NCBI RefSeq assembly: GCF_023856365.1
Contig: NC_064539.1
Location: 30,616,118 to 30,680,117 of the forward strand
Source: Brienomyrus brachyistius
Lineage: Eukaryota; Chordata; Actinopteri; Osteoglossiformes; Mormyridae
Direction: 5' to 3'
DNA length: 64,000 nt
The stretch's first letter is position 1, and each line of letters starts with the position of its first letter. The notes below the pieces were generated by a model. It was not told where the DNA came from and made no database searches. It worked only from the letters and a program-made list of their open reading frames with translations. Position numbers and translations under genes: made by a program. Positions 1 to 10,036 of this stretch are shown one piece after another.

Positions 1-1009
1 TTTTACTCTTACTTGAGTACTTACTTGGGTACTTTTACTCCGTTATTCTAAGACATATGTTGCTCGCTACTCGCTACTTTCATTTTAATAATCTGTTATT
101 AGCTACACAGGTGATTTTTTTGTCATACTAGTCCAAGGGTTCTGTCACATGATTCTTTTTCGCCAATCAAATGTAGCTAATAACAACGCGTCACTCAGTT
201 TCACCATTCAAATGGAGCCATACAGTCACATGACCACACAAAATTTACGCGGCGCCGCACAGAGCAGTGACTGAAAGGAGAAAACAATGGCGCAAACAAC
301 GGCGTGTGATTTTGAACCAGAAGAAGCAGAACACCCCTGGCCTCACATTCGATCAATGTTTTCATTACAGACTATAAAATAGAACAGCTATGTCATGCGC
401 TGTCTTACGTGTCTGCCTAAGCGTGTCGACATTTCAACCTACAAGAACTCGACTTCGAACTTGAGGAAGCACGTTGCGGTATGTTGTAGTATATGTGTTT
501 TGGCTGTGGATTTTATAACGTAATAACGTCATAAATAACTGTCAAATGTACATTGCTTTTGAGTAATTTATCACACTGCAGCCTCACAGACAGACAGACA
601 GACAGACACACACACACACATACACACAATGCACAGCCTGTTCCTCCGTATAATCTCTGCCTGCTGAGCCTATTGTAATTGTTACGATGTTATTAGCATT
701 TACTGTGGTTGAATTTGCCTTAATTTATGTTTGTTAATATTTTGTCATTTTGTGAAAACGTTATTATTGTTTTAGTTAAAGAATTTGCATTGCTATTTTG
801 TTTTTGTCTTTGACTACATTCATGCTCTGAAACAATAAATCAAAAGTTACTCAATAAGTTACTCAATACTTGAGTAGTTTTTTTCACTAAGTACTTTCTT
901 ACTGTTACTCAAGTAATTATTTGGATGAGTACTTTTACTTGAGTCATATTATTCTAAAGTAAAAATACTCTTACTTGAGTACAATTTTTGGCTACTCTAC
1001 CCACCTCTG
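1..1009 (+). mobile_element. hAT-type DNA transposon remnant, left end outside window
   Basis: Both sides of this stretch carry reiterated TACTTGAGTAC-like sequence (1-50 and 840-985). The right side finishes in CTACTCTACCCACCTCTG at about 992-1009. Its reverse complement, starting CAGAGGTGGGTAG, is of the terminal-inverted-repeat type typical of fish hAT elements. The interior contains a transposase-like BED-finger exon (287-478), which supports hAT. The left end is not in the window, so target duplication and true length cannot be checked. A (GACA)n/(CA)n microsatellite lies at about 588-625. Confidence 0.6.
287..478 (+). pseudogene. hAT transposase first exon with BED zinc finger, nonsense-mutated
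   Basis: An ATG at 287 opens a frame that runs to a consensus splice donor (GCG|gtatgt) at 479. The second half encodes CLTC followed by a segment ending in STSNLRKHVA, which is the Cys-x2-Cys ... Ser-Asn-Leu-x-x-His layout of BED-type DNA-binding fingers at the N-terminus of hAT transposases. The frame is broken by TAG at 380-382 (codon 32), just before the finger. No downstream transposase catalytic domain is visible within 1 kb, so this is a dead internal-deletion derivative. The reading is mine from the raw sequence. Confidence 0.6.
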
Positions 1010-2115
1010 TCTAAAACAGTTCCATTTAGTAAGTTTTTTTTATCTTTACTCACTATAACTACTAAACTACTGATATTTGACAAAATTGTTTTCTAACAGA
1101 AAGGCTTGTAATGGGAGTCATAATTTTTAAAGTAAATACTCTTTTTTTATCATTATGATGAATTGTCAATGTTTTCCAGGGGTTAAGTCATTTAAAAACA
1201 TAAGCCTGACCGAACCGTAAAAATGTTGAATAATATGATGTTTTGAAGAGGACTACTAATCTAATCTAGTCATCAGGGCTTTGTCTGTGTGATATTATTT
1301 CCAGCACAATTTTAACAAAATGGTTCGCCAAATGGTTACACCACCTTGACAAAGGAGGTTGACCTGACAAATGGGAATCCTCAAATTATGTATAATATTC
1401 AGACCATTGGTTTTCCTTACTTTTATTACTTTTATTTTCTATTAAACAGTTCTAATGTAAGATCATGCCAAACTAGCTGGCAGGGTGCATTATTGAGAAT
1501 TCCACCTTTTTACACATTTAATGATTTGGTACAAAGTTAGTACGGTTACACCGCATCGGCATTTTTGTTATCATCCCTAAAATATCCTCTCAAAATTGAC
1601 CAAAACCAGAAATGTTCGACTATGTCCTCAAAGAAAGTATTTATGCAAGTAATGTAAAAGTTAAAATATACTTTTCAAAGTTTAATGCTTTTAAATTTAA
1701 CTAAACCACATGAATACCAAAGAATCAGCGTCGCATCGTTGACCCAAATATTGCGGCGTTCCAGTCAAGCTGGAGGTCAGACTCTGATTCTGTGGCTGTA
1801 GTCGTTCCTCGAGCTACGACGCCAAATGTAGACCATCAACATAGCCGACCACCGTAATGTAATTTTATAATATAATTGATTATTGTGACTGTCCATCCAA
1901 CCATTTTCCGAAACCACTTATCCTATTCAGTCACGGTGGGTCACCTTGTTTTACACTGCTAAAGCTGTCCATGAACACGTAGCTAAACAGCTGGCAGTAT
2001 TTGCAATTTATTTTAACATCTATATACATATTTTAAATTTTATTTCCAGTCCTTTTATTGCAGACAGGAAGAAACTCCCTATACGGCGTATTTATTATTC
2101 GCAGTAGTTGCTCCT
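1010..2115. other. AT-rich intergenic stretch, no gene seen
   Basis: Only short open frames with no recognisable domain or splice structure occur here. A fragment resembling the SINE/LINE tail sequence (AACCATTTTCCGAAACCACTTATCC) lies near 1900-1925, hinting at another decayed retroelement. Confidence 0.5.
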
Positions 2116-2842
2116 GTGGAAGCTGCCATGCTGCCTGATGACACTGCACCCACTTCTCAGTGCAGTCAGGGCAAGCGAATTTGGCCCAAGTTTCCCAAAA
2201 GCAGCTTCAACTTCAACAGCTGTTCCTTAATCCTTTTTCAGATAGGAGGTCGGACATTTTCAAGTTGCGAGGTGCCTGGAACACCACATATGTCCACTGG
2301 CTTCCTGTAGCCGCCCGCATCAAATTCAAAACACTGATGCTCGCATACAAAGCCAAAAATGGTCTGGCACCATCCTACCTAAAAGACCTCATCACACCCC
2401 GTACTGCACCCCGATCTCTCCGATCCTCCAGCACTGCTCGACTGGTCCCACCACCCCTCAAGGCACAAGGACGACACACATCTCGGCTCTTCTCTGTCCT
2501 GGCACCTAATTGGTGGAATGAACTCCCCCTTGATGTCCGAACAGCGGAAACCTTAGCTGTCTTCAAGGGACAACTCAAAACTTTCCTTTTTCAGAAATAC
2601 CTGAAGTAGTACTCTGCATTCTTACTCAGCTCTTTTCAGTATGTGTATATGTGTACAAAAAAGAAGGAATAAATAAATAAATAAAAATTTGTTGCACTTT
2701 CTCAACAGAGTGTTCAGATAGATGGTATTCATAGCTTGGGTCCTTATTGAGCTAGTATCGGAAAAATTCATCGCAGCGTCTTAAAGCACTTATGTAAGTC
2801 GCTCTGGCTAAGGGCGTCTGCCAAATACTGTGAATGTAAATA
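2116..2842 (+). mobile_element. 3' end of an L2/CR1-like LINE (reverse transcriptase C-terminus)
   Basis: The frame 2160-2609 encodes the C-terminal tail typical of fish L2/CR1-clade retrotransposons. It has HWLPVAARIKFKTLMLAYKA near the start, then GLAPSYLKDLI, LRSSSTARLVPP, a FSVLAPNWWNELP block and FKGQLKTFLF at the end. It is followed by an (AAATA)n run at about 2668-2687 and by GTCGCTCTGGCTAAGGGCG at 2809-2827, a sequence commonly found at the 3' end of these elements. The polymerase domain is missing, so the copy is 5'-truncated. Clade assignment is from memory of family motifs. Confidence 0.7.
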
Positions 2843-3616
2843 TGTACCTGTATGATTGGGACGGCCTGGGCTTCAGTGTACTAGATGTAAAAGCAATTAC
2901 ATACAGCGAATGTTTAGATAAAAAAATACATCAGGGTCTGCATGAGCGTAAATAATACAGAGCTGTGTCTCTGTAGACAGGCGCATTTTACACCAGTCAA
3001 AGGTTCTTACCCATTTTCACTACTTATAGATGCTGTTGCTTTTTCTGCTTCAAAGCCAGCACATTTGCAGCGTGCCATAGGCTATTGTATATTATATGAA
3101 TGAAAGTTGGACTCCTTTGGTGAGACTATGTTGTACAATGGCTTAAGAAAATGATTGCGTGTGGGTTCAGAGCACCAGTTCTACGTCTATGTACCACAGT
3201 GCCACACTTTCTTGTGCAAAGTCCTGCTCAATATTGTGTTTTTGCACTGTATATACTGTTTTTGCACCTCTTTGGCACTGTATTTTGTATTCATGCAACA
3301 AACTGCTGTATGCAAAAGCATTACCCACTGGGATCAAGGAGGTATATCTCATGCCTCAGATGTAGATGTTTAATTCCTACAAAATGTTTAATGCCTGCAG
3401 ATTCCAGATACCAGATTCTAATAGACTTCCACAGTGTTCCTCATAATTGAATTATATTCCTCCATGTCATACTTGTCTGCACTGCATTATCCAGCACTCT
3501 TATGTGCAGCTGTGGGGTCTTATCAATGAGGTCACAGTCTGAGCATGTAGCAGACAGCTGAGGCAGCCTGTGGACACTTCAGTAAGACAACCAGTGCCGT
3601 GTTACGAAAGCTGACT
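2843..3616. other. No gene recognised
   Basis: Several overlapping short frames (3151-3450) occur, but they have no domain, signal peptide or splice context and look like chance. Confidence 0.4.
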
Positions 3617-4015
3617 ATCAGCCCCTCAACCCAGTGCTGATCATCAGCCCCTCAACCCAATGCTCATCAGCATCCTCTCAACCCAATGCTGATCAGCATC
3701 CTCTCAACCCAATGCTGATCAGCATCCTCTCAACACAATGCTGATCAGCATCCTCTCAACACAATGCTGATCAGCATCCTCTCAACACAATGCTCATCAG
3801 CATCCTCTCAACACAATGCTCATCAGCATCCTCTCAACACAATGCTCATCAGCATCCTCTCAACACAATGCTCATCAGCATCCTCTCAACACAATGCTCA
3901 TCAGCATCCTCTCAACACAATGCTCATCAGCATCCTCTCAACACAATGCTCATCAGCATCCTCTCAAACCAATGCTCATCAGCATCCTCTCAAACCAATG
4001 CTCATCATCACTGCA
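3617..4015 (+). repeat. 26-bp minisatellite, first array
   Basis: About 14 head-to-tail copies of a 26-bp unit of the form CTCAACACAATGCTCATCAG plus CATCCT. Central copies are almost identical and flanking copies carry CCC for ACA. Because 26 is not a multiple of 3, all three frames stay open and give spurious 67-103 aa frames. Confidence 0.9.
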
Positions 4016-4830
4016 ATGAACCAAAGCTGATTATCACCCCAACAAACCAAAACTTACCATTATGCCAAGAAACCAAAACTGATCATCATCCCACACACTA
4101 ACGCTGATCAACACCTCAATAAAGAATGCTGATAATCACCCCACAAACCAAAGGTAGTCATCACCCCAACAAACGAAGTTGATTGTCACCCCTTCAAACC
4201 AGACTAATTGTGACCACCACAAACTAAAGCTGATCATCACCCTCACAAACCAAAACTGATCACCACTCCCACAAACCACAGCTGATCACCACTCCCACAA
4301 ACCACAGCTGATCATCACTCCCACAAACCACAGCTGATCATCACTCCCACAAACCACAGCTGATCATCATTCCCACAAACCACAGCTGATCATCATTCCC
4401 ACAAACCACAGCTGATCATCATTCCCACAAACCACAGCTGATTATCATTCCCACAAACCACAGCTGATTATCATTCCCACAAACCACAGCTGATTATCAC
4501 TCCCACAAACCACAGCTGATTATCACCTAAACAAACCACAGCTGATTATCACCTAAACAAACCACAGCTGATCATCACCTAAACAAACCAAAGCTGATCA
4601 TCACCCCAGCAAAGCTGATCCTCATCCTTGCAAACCAAAGCTTATCATCACCCCAGCAAAGCTGATCCTCATCCTTGCAAACCAAAGCTGATCATCACCC
4701 CAACAAAGCTGATCCTCACCCTCGCAAACCAAAGCTGATCATCACCCCAACAAAGCTGATCCTCACCCTCGCAAACCAAAGCTGGTCATCACCCCTATAA
4801 ACCAAAGCTGGTCATCACCCCCAGGCTTTT
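4016..4830 (+). repeat. Diverged 26-bp minisatellite, second array with higher-order units
   Basis: Units of the form AAACCACAGCTGATCATCAC plus TCCCAC repeat through about 4250-4590. From about 4590 to 4810 they combine into a longer unit that alternates AAAGCTGATCCTCA with AAACCAAAGCTGATCATCAC. The shared CTGATCATCA core suggests both arrays descend from one ancestral unit. Confidence 0.85.
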
Positions 4831-5837
4831 TATTCCATTCTAAACTACCCAACACCTTACCCTTGAACCTGATTCAAAGCTAGTTTGCAATTCTGTACAT
4901 GAACATATGTCCAAATACCAGACAAACATCCTTTGGTCACATTCTCTGTCAGTCACACTTGGTACTATTCAATCTCTTTCAGTTCCAGTGAATGATGATT
5001 CTGTTCAGGCCCAATTTGACCAGTCAGCCTTACAGGTGAGCACCAGTCTAACTAGTCAAATCCAGCACTTTAATACCATGACATCACCACTCTGTCAAAT
5101 TTAGCTCACGGGACCATAAAGAATGACACACACTCACAGATAAACACTGCTGTGGGGGCTCGCACACCCAGAATGACAGGCAAGGCATCGCAGGCCCTGC
5201 ATCACTCTGAATACAATGTCCTATGACATCAGCATCCAGCTGGTGGCTTTGCTGACCTGCGTCTGGGTACTGAGTTAGCGTGGCCTGTTTACTGCTGAGT
5301 ACATATGGATTCAGGCTGATTGACCTCGTTGTTCTTAAATTGAGCTGAAGCACAAGTATGTTCTTTAGAGAGTGGGAATCGGGATGGAAGCAGGTGAGCA
5401 CCCCCTGCTGGTGAGCCTCTGCAGTCTATGTGGGAAGTTGCATCAGCGGTGAGCTCAGTCCCCCTCTCCTGCAGGAGTGTCTCAGCTGTGATGAAAATAG
5501 CTCCTTTGCTCTGAGAGGTGAAGGGTGAGGGATGCAGAGGCAGGCTGCTGATGCCCGATCGATGCTCGTCTGCACACGTGCTCGTCGCTGCATGATGCTC
5601 AAACGGCACTTCTGCAGCCTCTAATTCTCACACGGGATTGGTCCTTGTCCACAAGCAATCAGAGCCTCTCACACGTTACAGCAGCTAAAGAACCAGGGAA
5701 ACACCCCCCCCCCAGACACACACACAACCCACCCCACCCAGCCCTTGCCCTCAGCGTGTCAAGGCATGAATGCTGTGCGTTTACGTGTTCATGTTCATGC
5801 GAGCAACTGACGCCAAACCTCCCCCCAAGTCTCTTAC
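4831..5837. other. Intron or intergenic sequence, no exon recognised
   Basis: If the minus-strand exon at 5838-5963 is real, this is the beginning of its first intron. I found no second exon with a compatible phase. Confidence 0.4.
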
Positions 5838-5963
5838 CTTGCGTTTGCGGTCCCTTGACCGACTCCTCTTCCTGTTCAGCTCCTCCTCCCTCTCCCGCTG
5901 CTCCTGAGCCGCTTGTTCCGCTAGGTCCTTAGTCTTCCGCAGCTGCTTGGCGGCTTGCGCCAT
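5838..5963 (-). CDS. Putative first coding exon of an unidentified basic, coiled-coil-like protein
   Basis: On the minus strand an ATG (5963-5961) in a good initiation context (gcgccATGg) opens a 126-nt frame ending in a phase-0 donor (AAG|gtaagag). The 42 residues begin MAQAAKQLRKTKDLAEQAAQ, continue with a Glu/Arg-rich segment, and end in an SR-like basic stretch RKRSRSRDRKRK. The start looks helical and the end could be a nuclear-localisation or membrane-binding basic patch. The flank upstream of the ATG is CpG- and pyrimidine-rich with a (CGCT)n run, as expected of a 5' UTR or promoter. The rest of the gene would lie at lower coordinates, with nothing recognisable down to position 1. I do not recognise the protein. 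Confidence 0.45.
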
Positions 5964-6540
5964 GGCGCCCCTGTTTCTTCCTCCTCCTCCTCCTCCTCCT
6001 TCTCAGAGCCCCGGAGAGGGGTCACTGCCACGCAGCACTCGCTCCTGCAGCCCTTACAGTCCCCTCCTGTCCGTATCCGTCGCTTCTCTCTTGTTTTTCT
6101 CTCTCCCCTCGTTCCTCTGTGATCCCTGATGCGGTTTCTGTCCGCTCTCCCTCCCTCGCTCGCTCGCTCGCTCGCTCGCTCCCCTCCCTCTCCGTTTCTC
6201 TCTCCCTCACTCTCGCTCACCGCACACCTTACCTTTCCTTTCTCCCATCCACTATGTGCGTGTATCTCAGCTGTTTGTTGCAGAGGGGGGTCTCTCCCTG
6301 CCTGTCCCACCCCCTCTCAGCATCTCAGCCCCTGTCCTGGGCTCTGCTTTGTCGCACTGGGCTGCCGCGCTGCAGTTGCTGCATACCAATGGCTGTGCGC
6401 TTCTCTAGCTGCCTAACAGTGCTGTCTGCATGAAGTAGAAAGAGTCTGACGCTAAGAGCTGTTTACACTGTGTAGCCTCACGGGTTCATTCCAAGGCTGT
6501 GTGGTACCTGCTGTACAGATTCCCTGGTTAACTCTGAGGC
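5964..6540 (-). promoter_or_regulatory. Candidate promoter/5' UTR of the 5838-5963 exon
   Basis: This stretch has (CTC)n at about 5977-6000, a (CGCT)n tract at about 6153-6182 and locally high C+G. The stability of its open frames comes only from low complexity. Promoter role is inferred from position. Confidence 0.3.
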
Positions 6541-6830
6541 TATTGGCTAACTCTGAGGGTGCTGACTCTGTGTATGCCGGCTGACTCTGAGGATGCTAGT
6601 TGGATTACAGTGAGGGTACTGACTAACTCTGAGGGCACCAGATGACTCTGAATGTGCTAGCTCATTTTGAGGGTACTGGCCCTGATGGTACTGACTGAGT
6701 CTACTGGTACCAGCTGACTCTGTAGGCGCCGACTGACTCTGAGGGTACCAGCTGACTCTGTAGGCGCCGACTGACTCTGAGGGTACCAGCTGACTCTGTA
6801 GGTGCCAGCTAACTTGGCTGGTGGTGAGCA
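6541..6830 (+). repeat. 38-bp minisatellite
   Basis: Repeats of a 38-bp unit (GAGGGTACCAGCTGACTCTG followed by TAGGCGCCGACTGACTCT) are clearest at 6690-6815. Degenerate copies of the ...CTGACTCTGAGGGT core reach back to about 6541. Confidence 0.8.
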
Positions 6831-6892
6831 CACACACATACACACACATGCGCGAACACACACACACTCACGCTGCTCAAAGTGCTATTCCA

Positions 6893-6971
6893 GTCCACAC
6901 CGATTCCTGCCCCCCCCCTCTGCAGTGCACATGAATGTAACAGGAGCAATTGAGTAACTGAGCATGTCGGT
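6893..6971 (+). repeat. Dispersed repeat, inverted partner of 8921-9009
   Basis: The sequence from GTCCACACCGATTCCTGCC through a C tract and TGCAGTGCACATG to GAGCATGTCGGT recurs in reverse complement at 8921-9009 with very few differences. The central C/G run differs in length (9 versus 21). The family is not identified. Confidence 0.75.
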
Positions 6972-7295
6972 GTCTGTACTCTGTGGGGGGGGGGCTGCGG
7001 CTGTGGCTGCAGGAGATCCACGCTGTTCTGCACCGTTGTGTGTTTGCATGCGTGGATCCCCCCTCCCCAGGTCTGAGCCCTTCTGCATTGCTGCTGACGC
7101 AGGCAGGAGAACCAGCCTGTGCTGACAGGCTCTGTGCTTCCTCTGTGAAACATGCAGGCACACGTGCAGATCTTCATCAGCCACTGATCTCTGTCTTATT
7201 TACTCAAATGCATGCACCATTGCTGCGTCTCTCACGCTACTGTGTTCACATTGTGTTTCTCTCTCATTCATAATCAAGACACCAAATGCGGAGGC

Positions 7296-7522
7296 GCAGG
7301 AGGGAGGGAGGGGGGGGGGAGGGGGGGGGGGGCAGGCTCCATGATTTATTTCAGACAGTCTCCCCCTTCCTCTCTCTCCTTCTCATTGTCCATCGCTCTC
7401 TCGTCTCCATCTCTTTCATATATCCACTGTATTTAAACCCAAATAATAATAATTATTATTATTGTTATTATTGTTATTACTGTTATTATTATTATTGTTA
7501 TTATTAATAATAATAATAATGT
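7296..7522 (+). repeat. G-rich run and (ATT)n/(AAT)n microsatellite
   Basis: An interrupted poly-G stretch occupies about 7302-7332. A compound ATT/GTT/AAT trinucleotide repeat occupies about 7441-7520. No gene is visible. Confidence 0.85.
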
Positions 7523-7614
7523 GTTTCTGTCTGTGGATGTGTTGATTTTTTATGTCCGCTCTAGCTATTAACCTTTGTAGTTAGACACATACTGACCTGA
7601 TAAGACTTTTAATT

Positions 7615-8320
7615 GCTCACAGATGCATGCTGGGATATAGCTGATAAGATCTTTAATTGGTCACAGCTGCATGCTGGGATACATGTGATGATATTTGTAA
7701 TAAGCTACAAATGCATGCTGAGATATAACTGGGAATAGTCATAGTTGCATGCTGGGATATTGCTGCTATCTGTTGTCAGCCACAGACGCATGCTAGGATA
7801 TACATGATAATATCTGTATCAAACACTAATGTATACTGAAATTTTCCTGATGATATCTTTGATCAGAGACAGATGCTTTTTGGAATATAGTAGTGAAATG
7901 ATAATCCGTAAAAAACAAGCTGCACAATGGAAATCAGAATTTCTGACTGACAGCTGTCAGTCTTGCAGTGGATTCTGAACTGCAGCTGTGGTTCTGATTG
8001 ACAGCTGTCACTCATAGTGGATTCTGAACTGCAGCTGTAGTTCTGATTGACAGTTGTAGCTCATGCAGTGGTTTGTGCCTGACAGCTGTGGTTATGATTG
8101 ACAGGTGTAACTAATGCACTGGGTTGTGCCTGGCAGCTGTGGTTCTGACTGACAACTGCACTCTTGCAGTGGATTCTGACCTGCAACTGTGGATCTGATT
8201 GACAGCTTTCACTCAGCAGTAGATTTTGCCTGACAGCCGTGGTTCTGACTGACAGCTGTCACTCTTGCAGTGGATTCTGACCTGCAACTGTGGTTCTGGT
8301 TGACAGTTGTCACTCTTACA
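7615..8320 (+). repeat. Two adjacent degenerate minisatellites
   Basis: From about 7615 to 7860 a ~55-65 bp unit recurs around CACAGATGCATGCTGGGATAT. From about 7935 to 8320 a ~57-60 bp unit recurs around GATTGACAGCTGTCACTC and GCAGTGGATTCTGA. Both arrays are strongly diverged between copies. Confidence 0.75.
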
Positions 8321-8920
8321 GTCTGAACAGTCACTGAGCACTGAAGAGCACAAGGGCAGAGAGGCGGTGTACAGCTTGGCAAGCCGGGCCCACAGCGCCC
8401 TAATGCGGCAGCTCCTTGCTTTGTGGCTCCACAGTGCCACCCAGTGAACATTTCACAGTGAATGGCTACATGTGGCAACGTGCCCCCCCCCTGCCCCCCA
8501 CTTAACAGGATGTGGGATGGATTACCGGGCATTTATTCCTTGGATGAGTCGTGTTTGATTTCAGTGTGATGTAAACAGAGACATGAAATGTTGTCTCACA
8601 GTTTAATACATATGCAAACAGAAAACAGCAGAAAACCAGTTTGCCAATTACACATCCTGGATTCTTACACAGAAACACAAACCTTCTCTGATCCACGTCA
8701 AGATATAAGTGGACCTGAAGCAGCACACCTTTCTTTAACCCTTCTGTACATGGGACATTCAGGAAACACTATTACATAGGCTACCTTGTGTCTTTAGTTA
8801 CCCAGCATATACATATTTAAAAATGAAGCCGCAGATGTTTATCGTACATGTGTACTTCTTCCCTAAGCATTAAGAACAGTTTCCAAATAAACGTTTCACA
8901 TCATCTTAAAATAATCTGGG

Positions 8921-9009
8921 ACCGACATGCTCAGTTACTCAATTGCTCCTGTTACATACATGTGCACTGCAGGGGGGGGGGGGGGGGGGGGGCAGGAATC
9001 GGTGTGGAC
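8921..9009 (-). repeat. Inverted copy of the 6893-6971 repeat, with a 21-G run
   Basis: This is the reverse complement of 6893-6971, with an uninterrupted run of 21 G at 8972-8992. Near-identity at 2 kb spacing in opposite orientation suggests a recent transposed copy. Confidence 0.75.
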
Positions 9010-9960
9010 AAGTTGGGAGTTGCTCTTTTCACATGCGGCATGCTAAAACCTAATTCTTTAATTTTTTTAGTTTTTAAAAAATTGTTTGAAAATGTTAACA
9101 TTATGCAAATGTAAAACCTTATGTCCATTTAAAACCATCTTCCAATCAAAATCACTTGCAAATAATAATGCTGTATGTTTCATAAAGGTTAGCCTTCCTG
9201 TTCATTTACTTATAATGCATAGCACCCACCTCTCAGAATATGCTGGCATCAGTGTTTGTACCTCCGGAGGGGTACAGTGATCAAAATCTATTATCATTCT
9301 TTATCCACAAAACAAGCTAAACTGGGCAAAAATTGCAAAACTTACCACTAGATAATGTCCCGATCACATCTCGCACTTTGGGGACAAAGAGTGGCAGTGG
9401 GGGGTAATAATGCTTAAAAAGAGCTCAATACGACCAAACTTCTAATGTTTTGATTTGTTTCAGCGATACTCTAAGTAATTCTGACTGAAGGAGATGAAAT
9501 ATTGGGGAAAAGCACTTAGAAAGTTTGTGTAAAAATACAGACTCTTTGCCACGTTCAGGAGCCGGTACTTTTTTTGGCAAATAAATCATCATTAAACAAT
9601 TTTCAACTATTTTGCCATATATTTGGTACCAAATTGTTGTGGATAAAAAGTATGTGAGACACCCTGGGAAAAGCATCCTCACTGAAACAAGTGAGACCGG
9701 GAGAGCTGTAATCATGATGTCACATGTGGCCAGCGACCCAAGGTATGTACATATAGGTTACAATGTTTGTCCGATGGGATCATGTACCAACAGGCCTGCC
9801 CCGGGACTAATGGGTGGGGATCATTCGCAGTAAATAACGAAACTGTGGTTTGTACTGTTAAGGGCTCCCTATCTGCTTAGTAAACATTCTCCATATAGCC
9901 AAATATCTGCAGTCAGTGGACCATGACATGAGGCTGGTATATCCTGGAAATTTCCGGGTG
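9010..9960. other. No gene recognised
   Basis: Only short unsupported frames are visible. The last ~60 bp resemble the sequence upstream of the third family gene (38200-38266), so the family's promoter homology probably begins at about 9930. Confidence 0.4.
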
Positions 9961-9978
9961 CTGTGGTCACACCATGCG

Positions 9979-9986
9979 TATAAAAG
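9979..9986 (+). promoter_or_regulatory. TATA box of secreted microexon gene 1
   Basis: TATAAAAG lies in the context GCGTATAAAAGCTCCACGG, 58 bp before the start codon. The same box, context and spacing recur before genes 2 and 3. GTGGTCAC is conserved just upstream at 9963. Transcription should start about 30 bp downstream, leaving a 5' UTR of some 25-30 nt. Confidence 0.75.
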
Positions 9987-10036
9987 CTCCACGGTACAGG
10001 TGCAGTCAGACTTGAGTTCTGAAGCGAGGCACCAGC

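Noticed and set aside
3764..4101. Three overlapping frames with HPLNTMLISI-type repeats
   Set aside because: 26-bp minisatellite read in three frames.
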